This document shows, one piece after another, positions 1 to 8,542 of a DNA stretch of 32,142 bases. Location of the stretch: contig CAJTUD010000018.1 of assembly GCA_910579725.1 (NCBI GenBank), positions 8,727 to 40,868 of the forward strand. The letters run 5' to 3'. The stretch is from an uncultured Oscillospiraceae bacterium. GTDB taxonomy: Bacteria > Bacillota > Clostridia > Oscillospirales > Oscillospiraceae. The translations under genes were made by a program, and so were the position numbers. The first letter of the stretch is position 1, and every line of letters begins with the position of its first letter. The notes under the pieces are model-generated. The model saw nothing but the letters and a program-made list of their open reading frames with translations, made no database searches and was not told the DNA's origin.

Positions 1-211
1 CCCGCCGCAGCAGCCCTTCCCGGGCCGCCTGGACCACATACCCCCTTGCGGTGGCTTCAATGGCGGCTCCCCCCGCCCGCAGCAGGGCCACGTCCCCCAC
101 CACCAGCTGGCGGCTGACGCCGAAGCGCCCGGCCAGCGCCGAGGCGCTGACAGGTCCGGCGGATTGGGAAAGAATATCCAGGATAGCGGCGCGGCGCTCT
201 TCCGCGGTCAT
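1..211 (-). CDS. niaR: Transcription repressor NiaR, N-terminal part (runs off left edge)
   Basis: The frame reads leftward from an ATG at 211 with an AGGAGGA ribosome site just upstream, and stays open to the window edge, giving about 70 residues. These form an HTH_11-type winged helix (residues 5-60). The recognition-helix segment SRQLVVGDVALLR and the following IEATARGYVV closely match the NiaR/YrxA family, which represses NAD/niacin uptake and salvage genes in response to nicotinic acid. The ligand-binding 3H domain would lie outside the window and cannot be seen. The gene follows clpB in the same direction after a 55-nt gap, with no obvious terminator between them. Other HTH_11 regulators remain possible, but the match around the recognition helix favours NiaR. 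Confidence 0.8.
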   Translation of the reverse strand, partial: MTAEERRAAILDILSQSAGPVSASALAGRFGVSRQLVVGDVALLRAGGAAIEATARGYVVQAAREGLLRR

Positions 212-266
212 AGGCAGTCCTCCTTCCGGATGTCTGCCTACAGTATACGCCCCTTGCCCGTCCCCG

Positions 267-2852
267 TCAAGCGGTGCGGAAGGTCAGTTTTTCTCCGTCG
301 CTGCCGATGACCACCTGCTGTCCGTCGGACAGAGTTCCGCGGATCAGCATGGCCGCCAGCTCCGTTTCCACATGCTTTTGCAGGTACCGCTTCACCGGAC
401 GTGCTCCGTAAGAGGGCGAGTATCCGGCGCGGGCAATGAACTGCCGGGCCTCCTCTGTCAGCTCCACCCGGATGTCCCGGCCGTTCAGCCGCCGGACCAG
501 GGCGGCCATGGCGATGCTGACAATGCCGCCGATCTGGCTTTCCGTCAGAGGGGAGAAAACCACCACGTCGTCCACGCGGTTGATGAACTCCGGGCGGAAA
601 TACTGGTTGAGCTCTCCCCGGACCCGGTCCTTCACCTCCGGGCTGATTGTGCCGTCCTGATGGATGTTCTCCGTCAGATAGGCGGAGCCGATGTTGCTGG
701 TCATGATGACGATGGTATTTTTAAAGTCCACCGTCCGGCCCTGGTTGTCGGTGAGCCGTCCGTCGTCCAGCAGCTGGAGCAGGATGTTGAACACATCCGG
801 GTGGGCCTTCTCGATCTCGTCGAAGAGAACCACGCTGTAGGGTTTGCGCCGTACCGCCTCGGTCAGCTGGCCGCCCTCGTCATAGCCCACGTAGCCCGGA
901 GGCGCGCCCACCAGCCGGGAGACGGCGTGCTTTTCCATGTATTCGGACATGTCAATGCGCACCATGTTCCGCTCATCGTCAAAGAGTGTGGCCGCCAGGG
1001 TTTTGGCCAGCTCCGTCTTGCCCACGCCGGTGGGGCCCAGGAAGATGAAGGACCCGATGGGCCGGTTCTCGTCCTTGAGCCCGGCCCGGCCTCTCAGGAT
1101 GGCCTCGCTGACGGCGGCGACGGCCTCGTCCTGACCGAGGACCCGGCGGTGAAGAATTTCCGGCAGACGCAGCAGCTTCTCCTTCTCGCTCTCCACCAGC
1201 TTGCTCACCGGGATACCGGTCCACTTGCTGACCACGCCGGCGATCTCCTCCTCGGACACCTCCTCCTTCAGCAGGCGCCCGTCCTTCCCGGCCTCCACCC
1301 GGGCGCGCTCCTCTTCCAGCTGCTTTTCCAGCGCCGGAAGGGCTTCGTACTTGAGCCGGGCCATTTTCTCCAGATCGTAATCCCGCTCCGCCTCCTCCAT
1401 CTGACGGCGGGTGTCCTCGATCTCCTGCTTGATCCGCTTGATCCCGGAAATGGACTGCTTTTCCGTCTCCCACTGGGCCCGCATGGCGTCGTTCCTGCTT
1501 TTCAGTTCCGCCAGCTCCCCTTCGATGTGGGCCAGCCGGTTTTTGCTTCCCGCGTCCTCCTCCTTGCCCAGAGCCTGCTTCTCAATCTCCAGCTGCATGA
1601 TCTTCCGGCTGATTTCGTCCAGCCCGGCAGGGAGGCTGTCAATTTCCATACGGATTTTGCTGGCCGCCTCGTCCATCAGGTCGATGGCCTTGTCCGGCAG
1701 AAACCGGTCGGTGATATACCGGTCCGACAGGGTGGCGCAGGCAATCAGGGCCCCGTCGGTGATCCGCACGCCGTGGTGAATCTCAAAGCGCTCCTTGAGG
1801 CCCCGGAGGATGGAAATGGTGTCCTCCACCGTTGGCTGGTCAATGAGCACCTTCTGGAACCGGCGCTCCAGGGCCGCGTCCTTCTCAATATATTTCCGGT
1901 ACTCGTCCAGGGTGGTGGCGCCGATGCAGTGAAGCTCTCCCCGGGCCAGCTTGGGCTTGAGCAGATTTCCCGCATCCATACTGCCCTCGGTGCGCCCCGC
2001 GCCCACGATGTTGTGGAGCTCGTCGATGAACAGCACAATCCGTCCCTCGCTCTTCTCCACTTCGCTCAGAACAGCCTTCAGCCGCTCCTCGAACTCCCCC
2101 CGGTACTTGGCCCCGGCGATCAGGGCCCCCATATCCAGGGCGAAAATGGTTTTGTCCTTCAGACCCTCCGGTACGTCGCCGTTCAGAATCCGCTGGGCCA
2201 GTCCCTCCACCACCGCAGTCTTGCCCACGCCGGGCTCCCCGATGAGAACCGGGTTGTTTTTGGTCTTCCGGCTGAGAATCTGGATGGTGTGGCGGATTTC
2301 CGCGTCCCGTCCGATCACCGGGTCCAGCTTTCCCTGCCGGGCCATGTCCACCAGATCCCGGCCGTATTTTGCCAGGGCCTCGTAGCTCTCCTCCGGATTC
2401 TGGCTGGTGACGCGCTGGCTGCCCCGGACCTTGGTGAGCGCCTGTAAAATCTTCTCCCGGTCGACGCCGTACTGCCGGAAAATCTTTGCGCCGGGCGTGC
2501 CGGTTTCCTCCACCAGAGCCAGATACAGGTGCTCCACGGACACATATTCATCCTTGAACTGCCGGGCGATCCGCTCCGCCGACGCCAGCAGCTGGGAAAA
2601 CCGCCGGCTGGCGTACAGCTCCGCGCTGCCCCCGGATACCTTGGGCAGGCGGTCGATTTCCCGCTGGACCTCCCCGGCCAGAGCCTCCACGTCCAGGCCC
2701 ATGTAGGTCAGTAGCCGGGGAACCAGACCCTCCCGCAGCAGCGCCAGATGAAGATGCTCGCCCTCCAGCTGCTGCTGGCCGTTTTCGATTGCGATGGATT
2801 GGCAGTCCGCCACCGCCTGCCGGGCGTTCTGGGTGTATTGATCAAAACTCAT
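267..2852 (-). CDS. clpB: ATP-dependent disaggregase ClpB
   Basis: An 861-residue AAA+ protein of full ClpB length. It has an N-terminal Clp repeat domain (about 1-145), AAA-1 with Walker A GEPGVGKT (Lys about 211), the middle coiled coil (about 405-525), AAA-2 with Walker A GPTGVGKT (Lys about 612), and the C-terminal D2-small domain. ClpB hexamers extract polypeptides from aggregates together with DnaK in the cytoplasm. The frame extends 24 codons upstream, but the ATG at 2852 is chosen because AAGGAGG lies 9 nt before it and the protein then begins MSFDQYTQNA, as is usual for ClpB. A sigma-A promoter and a perfect CIRCE lie upstream, so HrcA heat-shock control is expected. Confidence 0.97.
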   Translation of the reverse strand: MSFDQYTQNARQAVADCQSIAIENGQQQLEGEHLHLALLREGLVPRLLTYMGLDVEALAGEVQREIDRLPKVSGGSAELYASRRFSQLLASAERIARQFKDEYVSVEHLYLALVEETGTPGAKIFRQYGVDREKILQALTKVRGSQRVTSQNPEESYEALAKYGRDLVDMARQGKLDPVIGRDAEIRHTIQILSRKTKNNPVLIGEPGVGKTAVVEGLAQRILNGDVPEGLKDKTIFALDMGALIAGAKYRGEFEERLKAVLSEVEKSEGRIVLFIDELHNIVGAGRTEGSMDAGNLLKPKLARGELHCIGATTLDEYRKYIEKDAALERRFQKVLIDQPTVEDTISILRGLKERFEIHHGVRITDGALIACATLSDRYITDRFLPDKAIDLMDEAASKIRMEIDSLPAGLDEISRKIMQLEIEKQALGKEEDAGSKNRLAHIEGELAELKSRNDAMRAQWETEKQSISGIKRIKQEIEDTRRQMEEAERDYDLEKMARLKYEALPALEKQLEEERARVEAGKDGRLLKEEVSEEEIAGVVSKWTGIPVSKLVESEKEKLLRLPEILHRRVLGQDEAVAAVSEAILRGRAGLKDENRPIGSFIFLGPTGVGKTELAKTLAATLFDDERNMVRIDMSEYMEKHAVSRLVGAPPGYVGYDEGGQLTEAVRRKPYSVVLFDEIEKAHPDVFNILLQLLDDGRLTDNQGRTVDFKNTIVIMTSNIGSAYLTENIHQDGTISPEVKDRVRGELNQYFRPEFINRVDDVVVFSPLTESQIGGIVSIAMAALVRRLNGRDIRVELTEEARQFIARAGYSPSYGARPVKRYLQKHVETELAAMLIRGTLSDGQQVVIGSDGEKLTFRTA

Positions 2853-2915
2853 GCGTATGCCTCCTTCGGACGGGGTCCTTCCGGAGCCGCCGTCCTCTTT
2901 TTCTTTTCCTCTAGT

Positions 2916-2944
2916 ATGATACACCCGATCCCGGCATATGTAAA
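2916..2944 (-). promoter_or_regulatory. sigma-A promoter of clpB
   Basis: On the minus strand, TTTACA (2939-2944) is followed by a 17-nt spacer and TATCAT (2916-2921). The predicted start is near 2909, about 57 nt before the clpB ATG. The CIRCE operator lies immediately upstream of this -35 box instead of overlapping or following the promoter. A weaker alternative promoter lies further upstream, with TTTACA near 2996-3001 and a -10 box inside the CIRCE. Confidence 0.6.
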
Positions 2945-2952
2945 GCGAAAAA

Positions 2953-2979
2953 TTAGCACTCCCGTGACGAGAGTGCTAA
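2953..2979. promoter_or_regulatory. CIRCE operator (HrcA binding site)
   Basis: A perfect 9-bp inverted repeat, TTAGCACTC (2953-2961), 9-nt spacer, GAGTGCTAA (2971-2979), which is the consensus CIRCE. HrcA binds this element and represses class I heat-shock genes. It sits between the clpB promoter and the 3' end of the sensor kinase gene, so clpB is the only sensible target. Confidence 0.97.
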
Positions 2980-3004
2980 TTTTCTGTGAACGAATTGTAA
3001 ATCC

Positions 3005-6000
3005 CTACGCCAGAACCTGATCCAGCGTTTCCAGCAGCGTTTCAATATTGATGGGTTTGGCGATATGGCCGTTCATGCCGCACTTCAGCGCAGCCTGCCG
3101 GTCCTCCTCGAAAGCGTTGGCCGTCATGGCCAGAATGGGAATGGAAGCCAGCTCCGGCGAGGGCAGGGCGCGGATGCCCTTTGCGGCCTCATAGCCGTCC
3201 ATTACCGGCATCTGGATGTCCATCAGCACCAGCTGGTAATAGCCCGGTGCGGACCGCGCCACCATTTCCAGCGCGATCTGTCCGTTTTCCGCTGTTTCCA
3301 GGGAGAACCCGGCCTCCCCCAGAATCGCCTGGGCGATTTCCCGGTTGAGCTCATTGTCCTCCGCCAGAAGAATGCGCCCGGTGTGCTCCCTGCGCGGCGC
3401 CGGCGGGGCGCTGAGCAGCTCTGGCTCTTCAAAACTGACCACGGAACGGAGACAGCGGCGCAGCTCCGACAGGAACAGGGGCTTGCTGCAAAAGGCGGTG
3501 ACGCCGGCCTGACGCGCCTCCTCCTCGATGTCGGACCAGTCGTAGGCGGTCAGAACAATAATGGGCACCTCTTCGCCCATTTCCTTGCGGATGCGGCGGG
3601 CCACCTCCACGCCGTTCAGGTCGGGCAGAAGCCAATCCAGGATATACACGCCGTAATTGTCTCCGCGCATGGCGGCCTGACGGGTGCGCAGCACCGCCTC
3701 CTTCCCCGACAGGGTCCACTCCGCCCGCATGCCGATCTGCTGAAGCATGTAGGACACGCTGTCGCAGGTGTTGAAATCGTCGTCCACCACCAGCGCCCGC
3801 CAGCCCGCCAGCTCGGGAATGGTCTGGGGCTCCTTCTCCCCCTCGCCCAGGCGGAAGGTCAGGCACACCACAAATTCCGTTCCCGAGCCCTGTTCGCTGC
3901 GGACGCTGATGGTGCCGTTCATCATGTCCACGATGTTCTTGGTAATGGCCATGCCCAGGCCGGTTCCCTGGATGCCGCTGATGGTGGAGTTCCGCTCCCG
4001 CTCGAAGGGCTCGAAAATCCGCTCCACGAATTCCTGGCTCATGCCGATGCCCGTGTCCCGGATGGTGAACTCATATTTCCCGTACCCCGCCGGTGCGCCG
4101 GGCTTCTGAATGATGCGGATGCTGACAATGCCTCCGGCGGGGGTGTACTTCACCGCGTTGCTCAGAAGGTTCAGCAGCAGCTGGTTCACCCTCAGGCGGT
4201 CGCAGCAGATCTCCTCGTCCACCACATCCACCGCGTCGATATAAAGCTCCAGCTGCTTGGCGTGAATATCCGCCTGGATGATGCTGCGCAGGCCGTGAAG
4301 AATATCCGGCAGACTGCATGGGGCCTCCTCCAGGTGCATCTTGCCGCTCTCAATGCGGCTCATGTCCAGAATGTCGTTGATCAGGCTGAGCAGATGGTTG
4401 CCGGAGGTCATGATCTTTTTCAGATATTCCTGAACCTGCTCGGTCTGATCAATATGGGTGATGGCCAGCGCGGTAAATCCCACAATGGCGTTCATGGGGG
4501 TGCGGATATCGTGGGACATGTTGGAGAGGAACACGCTCTTTGCCTTGCTGGCCCGGTTGGCCTGAAGAAGGGCGTCCTCCAGCAGGCTCTTTTTCTCCAT
4601 CTCGCTGCGGGTTTCCTCGTCCACGCTGCGCAGACCCAGCACAATTCCTCGGTACTCGTCCCAGACGCCCGCCCGGACGGCCTTCATCTGATAGTACTTC
4701 ATTCTGCCGCCGAAGTCTGTGCGGTAGTTGGCGTAGCATACGTCCTTTTCCTTCAGTTCCTTGGCGATCCAGTCCGCAGAAACCGCCTGACGCAGAAGCT
4801 CCCGGTCCTCCGGGTACACAAACTGCTCTATGTACTGCTCCATGCAGCGCTCCAGGGAGATGCTTCCGGCAAAAATTTCCTCCAGATTCCGCCCTCCGCC
4901 CTCTGCGATCTGGACGGGGTAGCCCATGCCTGTGTCCAGATCGAAAAAGCAGACCATGTTGTAGTCCACGCTCAGCGCCTGGATCAGCTCCATCTGGCGG
5001 CGCTCCGCCTCCGCCCGTTCCCGTTCCTCCCGCTGCTTCTGGGCAGTGCAGTCCAGCAGGAAGCGCTGGTAAAGCAGCTCGCCATGCTCTTCGATGACCT
5101 TAATGTTTCCCATCACGTGGAGCTGCTGCCCGTCCTTGTGCCGGACGCGGTACTCCACGCTGACGCTCTCTCCCACCTTATCCAGACTCAGGATGCTCTC
5201 CCGCAGCCGCTCCCTGTCCTCTTCCGACACCGAGGCGGCCACCATCTGGAATCCGTCTGCCAGCAGCTCCTCCTGGGACTCATATCCCAGAATCGCCAAA
5301 GCCGCCCGGTTGATGCTGAGAATCCTGCTTCCGTCCAGGCTGTGGCACATGATGCCGCAGTCCATATTGGTGAAAATGGTTTCCAGGTTGCGGTTTCTCT
5401 CAATGATTTCCTGCTCATAGGCCCGCTCCTGGGTCACGTCGATGCCCACGCCGACGGTGCCCATGACGCTGCCGTCCAGATCGTAGAGAGGGGACTTGTA
5501 GGTGGTCAGCAGCCGCACGCCCTCTCCCGTCAGGACGGTTTCCTCGGATACGCAGGTGCGCTCCTCGGTCATGACCACCCGCTCCGACTCAATGCAGGCG
5601 GGATCGTCCTGCTCCACATCCCAGATATAGGCGTGCCCCCGGCCCTGGACCTGCGCTTTCGTCTTGTTGACCGTCCGGCAGAAGCTGTCGTTCACCTTTT
5701 CGTGAATGCCGTCCTTGGTTTTGTACCAGACCAGGCTGGGAATGCTGTTGATGGTGGCCTCCAGAAACTGGCTGGTCTGCCACGCGTTCTTTTCCGCCTG
5801 GTACGCCCTTTGCCAGCGCCGGAAGCGAAAGCGCATCTCCTCCTCCGGCATGGGCATTACCCAGACGTCCTCCGCCTGCTCCCAAATGCCGTCCGGAGTC
5901 TGTCCCCTGTCCAGAATCAGAATCAGCCGGGTCTCCGGACGTCCGCATTCCGCCAGCGTCTTCAGCGCTGCGCCTGCATCCGTCTCCCGCAGATCGGCCA

Positions 6001-6154
6001 GGATGACATCCGCTTGCGCCGCCTGGGCCGCCTCCGGCGTTTCACTTTCCGCGAATTCATGACAAAACCCCTCCAGAGGGGCGGTGTTTTTGATCAGATC
6101 AGCCCATTCTCGCCGGTGACCGGTCAGATAGAAATGAAGACGGCAATGGTACAT
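3005..6154 (-). CDS. Hybrid sensor histidine kinase with three PAS-like domains and two receivers
   Basis: A 1049-residue cytoplasmic-looking kinase with no membrane segment visible. It has a degenerate receiver-like N-terminus (about 1-110; Asp kept in VILADL, the usual Lys-Pro replaced by MP), three PAS or PAS-like regions (about 110-460), and HisKA with SNMSHDIRTP (His about 548). HATPase_c follows with NLLSNAVKYTP, DTGIGM and GTGLGMAI, then receiver 1 (YILDWLLPDLNG, Asp about 840) and receiver 2 (VLMDIQMPVMDG, Asp about 979). This is a multistep phosphorelay design. The start at 6154 is supported by GGAGG 11 nt upstream; an ATG 12 codons earlier lacks one. No Hpt or response-regulator gene is adjacent, so its partner and signal are unknown. 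It resembles the many orphan hybrid kinases of gut Clostridia. Confidence 0.93.
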   Translation of the reverse strand: MYHCRLHFYLTGHRREWADLIKNTAPLEGFCHEFAESETPEAAQAAQADVILADLRETDAGAALKTLAECGRPETRLILILDRGQTPDGIWEQAEDVWVMPMPEEEMRFRFRRWQRAYQAEKNAWQTSQFLEATINSIPSLVWYKTKDGIHEKVNDSFCRTVNKTKAQVQGRGHAYIWDVEQDDPACIESERVVMTEERTCVSEETVLTGEGVRLLTTYKSPLYDLDGSVMGTVGVGIDVTQERAYEQEIIERNRNLETIFTNMDCGIMCHSLDGSRILSINRAALAILGYESQEELLADGFQMVAASVSEEDRERLRESILSLDKVGESVSVEYRVRHKDGQQLHVMGNIKVIEEHGELLYQRFLLDCTAQKQREERERAEAERRQMELIQALSVDYNMVCFFDLDTGMGYPVQIAEGGGRNLEEIFAGSISLERCMEQYIEQFVYPEDRELLRQAVSADWIAKELKEKDVCYANYRTDFGGRMKYYQMKAVRAGVWDEYRGIVLGLRSVDEETRSEMEKKSLLEDALLQANRASKAKSVFLSNMSHDIRTPMNAIVGFTALAITHIDQTEQVQEYLKKIMTSGNHLLSLINDILDMSRIESGKMHLEEAPCSLPDILHGLRSIIQADIHAKQLELYIDAVDVVDEEICCDRLRVNQLLLNLLSNAVKYTPAGGIVSIRIIQKPGAPAGYGKYEFTIRDTGIGMSQEFVERIFEPFERERNSTISGIQGTGLGMAITKNIVDMMNGTISVRSEQGSGTEFVVCLTFRLGEGEKEPQTIPELAGWRALVVDDDFNTCDSVSYMLQQIGMRAEWTLSGKEAVLRTRQAAMRGDNYGVYILDWLLPDLNGVEVARRIRKEMGEEVPIIVLTAYDWSDIEEEARQAGVTAFCSKPLFLSELRRCLRSVVSFEEPELLSAPPAPRREHTGRILLAEDNELNREIAQAILGEAGFSLETAENGQIALEMVARSAPGYYQLVLMDIQMPVMDGYEAAKGIRALPSPELASIPILAMTANAFEEDRQAALKCGMNGHIAKPINIETLLETLDQVLA

Positions 6155-6204
6155 AATACAGATTCCTCCGCGCTGTGCGTATTGACACACTTTGTCTAGG
6201 ATAC

Positions 6205-6233
6205 ATTTTACCGGGCAAAATGGTTGTTGTCAA
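6205..6233 (-). promoter_or_regulatory. sigma-A promoter of the hybrid kinase gene
   Basis: On the minus strand, consensus TTGACA (6228-6233), a 17-nt spacer and TAAAAT (6205-6210). The expected start near 6198 gives a leader of about 44 nt. It is divergent from the infC promoter at 6367. Confidence 0.75.
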
Positions 6234-6366
6234 TATACTCTTTTGCACTCCGGCGTTTTTCCCCGCATTCTGCCCTGCGGCGTCCGCCGCCGCGGATTCA
6301 CCTGCCGCGTTTTTCCGGGCAATTCCGCCGCCTGCGGGAAAAAGGGCGGATATTTGAAAATTTTTC

Positions 6367-6395
6367 TTGACAACCCGGCCCGGGGCTGGTATAGT
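6367..6395 (+). promoter_or_regulatory. sigma-A promoter of infC-rpmI-rplT
   Basis: Consensus TTGACA (6367-6372), a 17-nt spacer and TATAGT (6390-6395). Transcription should start near 6402, giving a leader of about 170 nt before infC. Confidence 0.85.
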
Positions 6396-6401
6396 AGACG
6401 G

Positions 6402-6570
6402 GAAAACAAAGCAGGCCGGGTGCATCCGCCTCACCTCCCGCTTCAGGCAAAGAGGTCAATACGGCAGGCTGCGTCCCGGGAAGGGGCGCGTGTGTTCGTG
6501 CGGGTGCAATGAGCGCCCGCGCTTTTTGTTTGTGGTTATGTGGCAAAATGTTGAAGGAGGTGCTTCGGCT
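6402..6570 (+). promoter_or_regulatory. infC operon leader with attenuator-like terminator
   Basis: The leader between the predicted start and infC contains a 10-bp GC-rich hairpin (6498-6507 pairing with 6513-6522, 5-nt loop) followed at once by five T residues (6523-6527), the form of an intrinsic terminator. Placement before infC-rpmI-rplT fits the autoregulatory L20-type leaders known in Bacillus and relatives, where surplus L20 promotes termination. The hairpin is seen directly; control by L20 is inferred from family knowledge. The AAGGAGG site for infC lies at 6554-6560. Confidence 0.7.
6498..6527 (+). terminator. Intrinsic terminator/attenuator in the infC leader
   Basis: Ten base pairs with two G-U wobbles, a 5-nt loop and a TTTTT tract, upstream of the infC ribosome site. 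It probably stops part of the transcripts before the operon. Confidence 0.7.
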
Positions 6571-7083
6571 ATTAGCATTGTAACGCATCAACTGAATGAG
6601 GACATTCGGGACAAGGAGCTGCGTCTGATCGGAAGCGGCGGCGAGCAGCTGGGGATCATGTCTGCGGATGAGGCGCTGCGCATCGCCGACGAGAAGGGCT
6701 TGGATCTTGTGAAAATCTCTCCCCAGGCCAATCCGCCGGTGTGCAAGCTGATGGACTACGGAAAGTTCCGGTTTGAGCAGGGCAAGCGGGAAAAGGAAGC
6801 CCGGAAGAACCAGCACGTGGTCGAAATCAAGGAAATCCGCATGTCTCCGGGAATTGACGTGGGCGACTTCAACGTGAAGCTGAAGAACGCGCAGAAATTC
6901 CTGACCGAGGGCAACCGGGTAAAGGTTTCCGTCCGCTTCCGCGGCCGGGAAATGGCCCATACGGACATTGGCCGGAAGCTCCTGGATAAGTTTGCGGAGC
7001 AGTGCGCCGAGATCGCCAACGTCGATAAGGGAGCCAAGCTGGAGGGCCGGAACATGTCCATGTTCCTCTCCCCCAAGAAATAA
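6571..7083 (+). CDS. infC: Translation initiation factor IF-3, AUU start
   Basis: A 170-residue IF-3 with the N-domain (SIVTHQLNEDIRDKELRLI), the linker region ISPQANPPVCKLMDYGKF and the C-domain ending in MSMFLSPKK. IF-3 binds the 30S subunit, keeps the subunits apart and checks start-codon pairing. The start is placed at ATT 6571, where AAGGAGG lies about 10 nt upstream and the protein begins as in B. subtilis and E. coli IF-3, both of which use AUU. The in-frame ATG at 6538 has no ribosome site and would add residues translated from the Shine-Dalgarno itself. AUU allows IF-3 to repress its own translation. It is first in the operon with rpmI and rplT. Confidence 0.95.
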   Translation: MSIVTHQLNEDIRDKELRLIGSGGEQLGIMSADEALRIADEKGLDLVKISPQANPPVCKLMDYGKFRFEQGKREKEARKNQHVVEIKEIRMSPGIDVGDFNVKLKNAQKFLTEGNRVKVSVRFRGREMAHTDIGRKLLDKFAEQCAEIANVDKGAKLEGRNMSMFLSPKK

Positions 7084-7135
7084 GCAGCATATTTCATCTC
7101 ATGGAGCAAAAGGAATACGGAAGGAGTAATCAATT

Positions 7136-7333
7136 ATGCCGAAACTGAAGAGCCACAGCGGTGCCAAGAAAAGATTCAATCTGACCAAGACCGGCAAGGT
7201 CAAGCGGGCCAAGGCCTTTAAGAGCCACATCCTCACCAAGAAGGATACCAAGCGTACCCGTCGTCTGCGCGCTGGCGGCTATGCCGACGTGACCAATGAA
7301 TCCGCCATCCGCAAGATGATCCCTTACAAGTAA
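7136..7333 (+). CDS. rpmI: Ribosomal protein bL35
   Basis: A 65-residue, very basic protein starting MPKLKSHSGAKKRF and ending IRKMIPYK, the full-length L35 pattern. It is a component of the 50S subunit. It starts 52 nt after infC with AAGGAG upstream and is co-transcribed with infC and rplT, the conserved order in bacteria. Confidence 0.97.
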   Translation: MPKLKSHSGAKKRFNLTKTGKVKRAKAFKSHILTKKDTKRTRRLRAGGYADVTNESAIRKMIPYK

Positions 7334-7371
7334 GAAATAACGATACGCTTTAGAATAGGAGGCTTTTTACA

Positions 7372-7725
7372 ATGGCAAGAGTTAAGGGCGCGATGATGAC
7401 CCGCAAGAGACGGAATAAGATCCTCAAAATGGCCAAGGGCTATTGGGGTGCCAAGAGCAAGCACTTCAAGATGGCGAAGCAGCAGGTGATGAAGTCCCTG
7501 ACTTATGCGTATACGGGACGCCGCCTGAAGAAGAGAGATTTCCGCCGCCTGTGGATCACCCGCATCAGCGCCGCCTGCAAGATGAACGGGATGAATTATT
7601 CCACCTTCATGCATGGTCTGAAGGCCGCCGGCGTGGTCATCGACCGCAAGATGCTGGCAGAGCTGGCCGTCAACAACGAGGCCGCGTTCAAGCAGCTGGT
7701 TGAGATGGCGAAGAATGCTGCGTAA
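7372..7725 (+). CDS. rplT: Ribosomal protein bL20
   Basis: A 117-residue 50S protein with the basic N-terminal helix (MARVKGAMMTRKRRNKILK) and the globular C-domain containing the typical DRKMLAELAV segment. It is essential for early 50S assembly. In Gram-positive bacteria it also represses this operon by binding the leader. It begins 38 nt after rpmI behind AGGAGG and ends the operon; a strong terminator follows. Confidence 0.97.
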   Translation: MARVKGAMMTRKRRNKILKMAKGYWGAKSKHFKMAKQQVMKSLTYAYTGRRLKKRDFRRLWITRISAACKMNGMNYSTFMHGLKAAGVVIDRKMLAELAVNNEAAFKQLVEMAKNAA

Positions 7726-7741
7726 TATATTGTGAAATGAT

Positions 7742-7776
7742 CCCCGGCGTCCTGTTTGACAGGGCGCCGGGGTTTT
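7742..7776 (+). terminator. Intrinsic terminator after rplT
   Basis: A 13-bp stem (7742-7754 with 7760-7772, one T-G wobble), loop TTTGA, then TTTTG. It ends the infC operon before the convergent trmB. Confidence 0.93.
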
Positions 7777-7816
7777 GTCTGTTTTTCCTCCGGTGTTCCC
7801 CGGCGATGCGTACAGA

Positions 7817-8467
7817 TTATCTGTTCTCCGGCGGCAGGGTTCCCACGCAGCGGTTAATGGGCTGGCCCTCCCCGTAGAACTTTGCTTCATAATCCGTCAT
7901 GACGCCCTGGGGACCGTTCTCATGGAGATTCCGCGTGACCTCGCTGAGAAGATAGCCCGCCTCCGGAAATTCCAGAACAGAGAACTCAAACAGCGGTTGA
8001 TTGTCCGTCTTGAAATGGACCTGCCCACCGGGCTTCAGCACCTTGCGGTACAGCTCCAGAAATCCCCGGTGGGTCAGCCGGCGCTTGGCCTGGCCCTTGG
8101 GGGGCCAGGGGTCGCAGAAATTGATGTAAATGAGGTCCACTTCCCCCGGTCCGAAATAGTCCGGCATCAGCGCCGCGTCTCCCACCACGAAGAACACGTT
8201 TTTCAGCTCCAGCTCCATGGCCAGCTCCATGGCCACCACCATGGCGTCCGGAACCTTTTCGATGGCGATAAACAGGACCTCCGGATTCTGCCGGGCCGTC
8301 TCGGCGGTGAAGCGGCCCTTGCCGCATCCCAGCTCCACCCGCAGCTCCCTGGCTCCGGACATCAGCTCCTCCCGCCAGCGTCCCTTCAGCGCAAAGCCGT
8401 CCTTGACATGACAGGCGCCGCAGCGCTCCATCCGGGGAATGAGATTTTTCTTTTTTCGCATCCGCAT
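7817..8467 (-). CDS. trmB: tRNA (guanine-N7)-methyltransferase TrmB
   Basis: A 216-residue class I SAM methyltransferase. Motif I is VELGCGKGRF, followed by the acidic loop (FIAIEKVPDA) and the diagnostic YINFCDPWPPKGQAKRRLTH block of the TrmB family. It makes m7G46 in the variable loop of tRNA. The start at 8467 is supported by GGAGG 9 nt upstream; an ATG two codons later is possible. It is the last gene of a same-strand run with the sulfite-reductase-like and persulfide-reductase genes (75-nt gap), and converges on rplT. Confidence 0.95.
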   Translation of the reverse strand: MRMRKKKNLIPRMERCGACHVKDGFALKGRWREELMSGARELRVELGCGKGRFTAETARQNPEVLFIAIEKVPDAMVVAMELAMELELKNVFFVVGDAALMPDYFGPGEVDLIYINFCDPWPPKGQAKRRLTHRGFLELYRKVLKPGGQVHFKTDNQPLFEFSVLEFPEAGYLLSEVTRNLHENGPQGVMTDYEAKFYGEGQPINRCVGTLPPENR

Positions 8468-8542
8468 TGGTTTTTACCTCCAGCTGTTTTCGCCTGACCG
8501 CTCCTTGGCGGGAATCCGGGGCGGTTCGCGCCGCCCGTTTTC

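Noticed and set aside
51..2447. Long open frame antisense to clpB (798 codons)
   Set aside because: A shadow of the GC-rich clpB frame: leucine/histidine/glutamine-rich low-sense translation, no ribosome site, no domain, while the opposite strand encodes an unmistakable ClpB.
3065..6199. Long open frame antisense to the hybrid kinase (1044 codons)
   Set aside because: Same effect of high GC; the minus strand carries complete kinase and receiver motifs.
6538..7083. infC starting at ATG 6538
   Set aside because: No ribosome site before it, and the added residues are the translated Shine-Dalgarno region; the ATT at 6571 fits known IF-3 starts.
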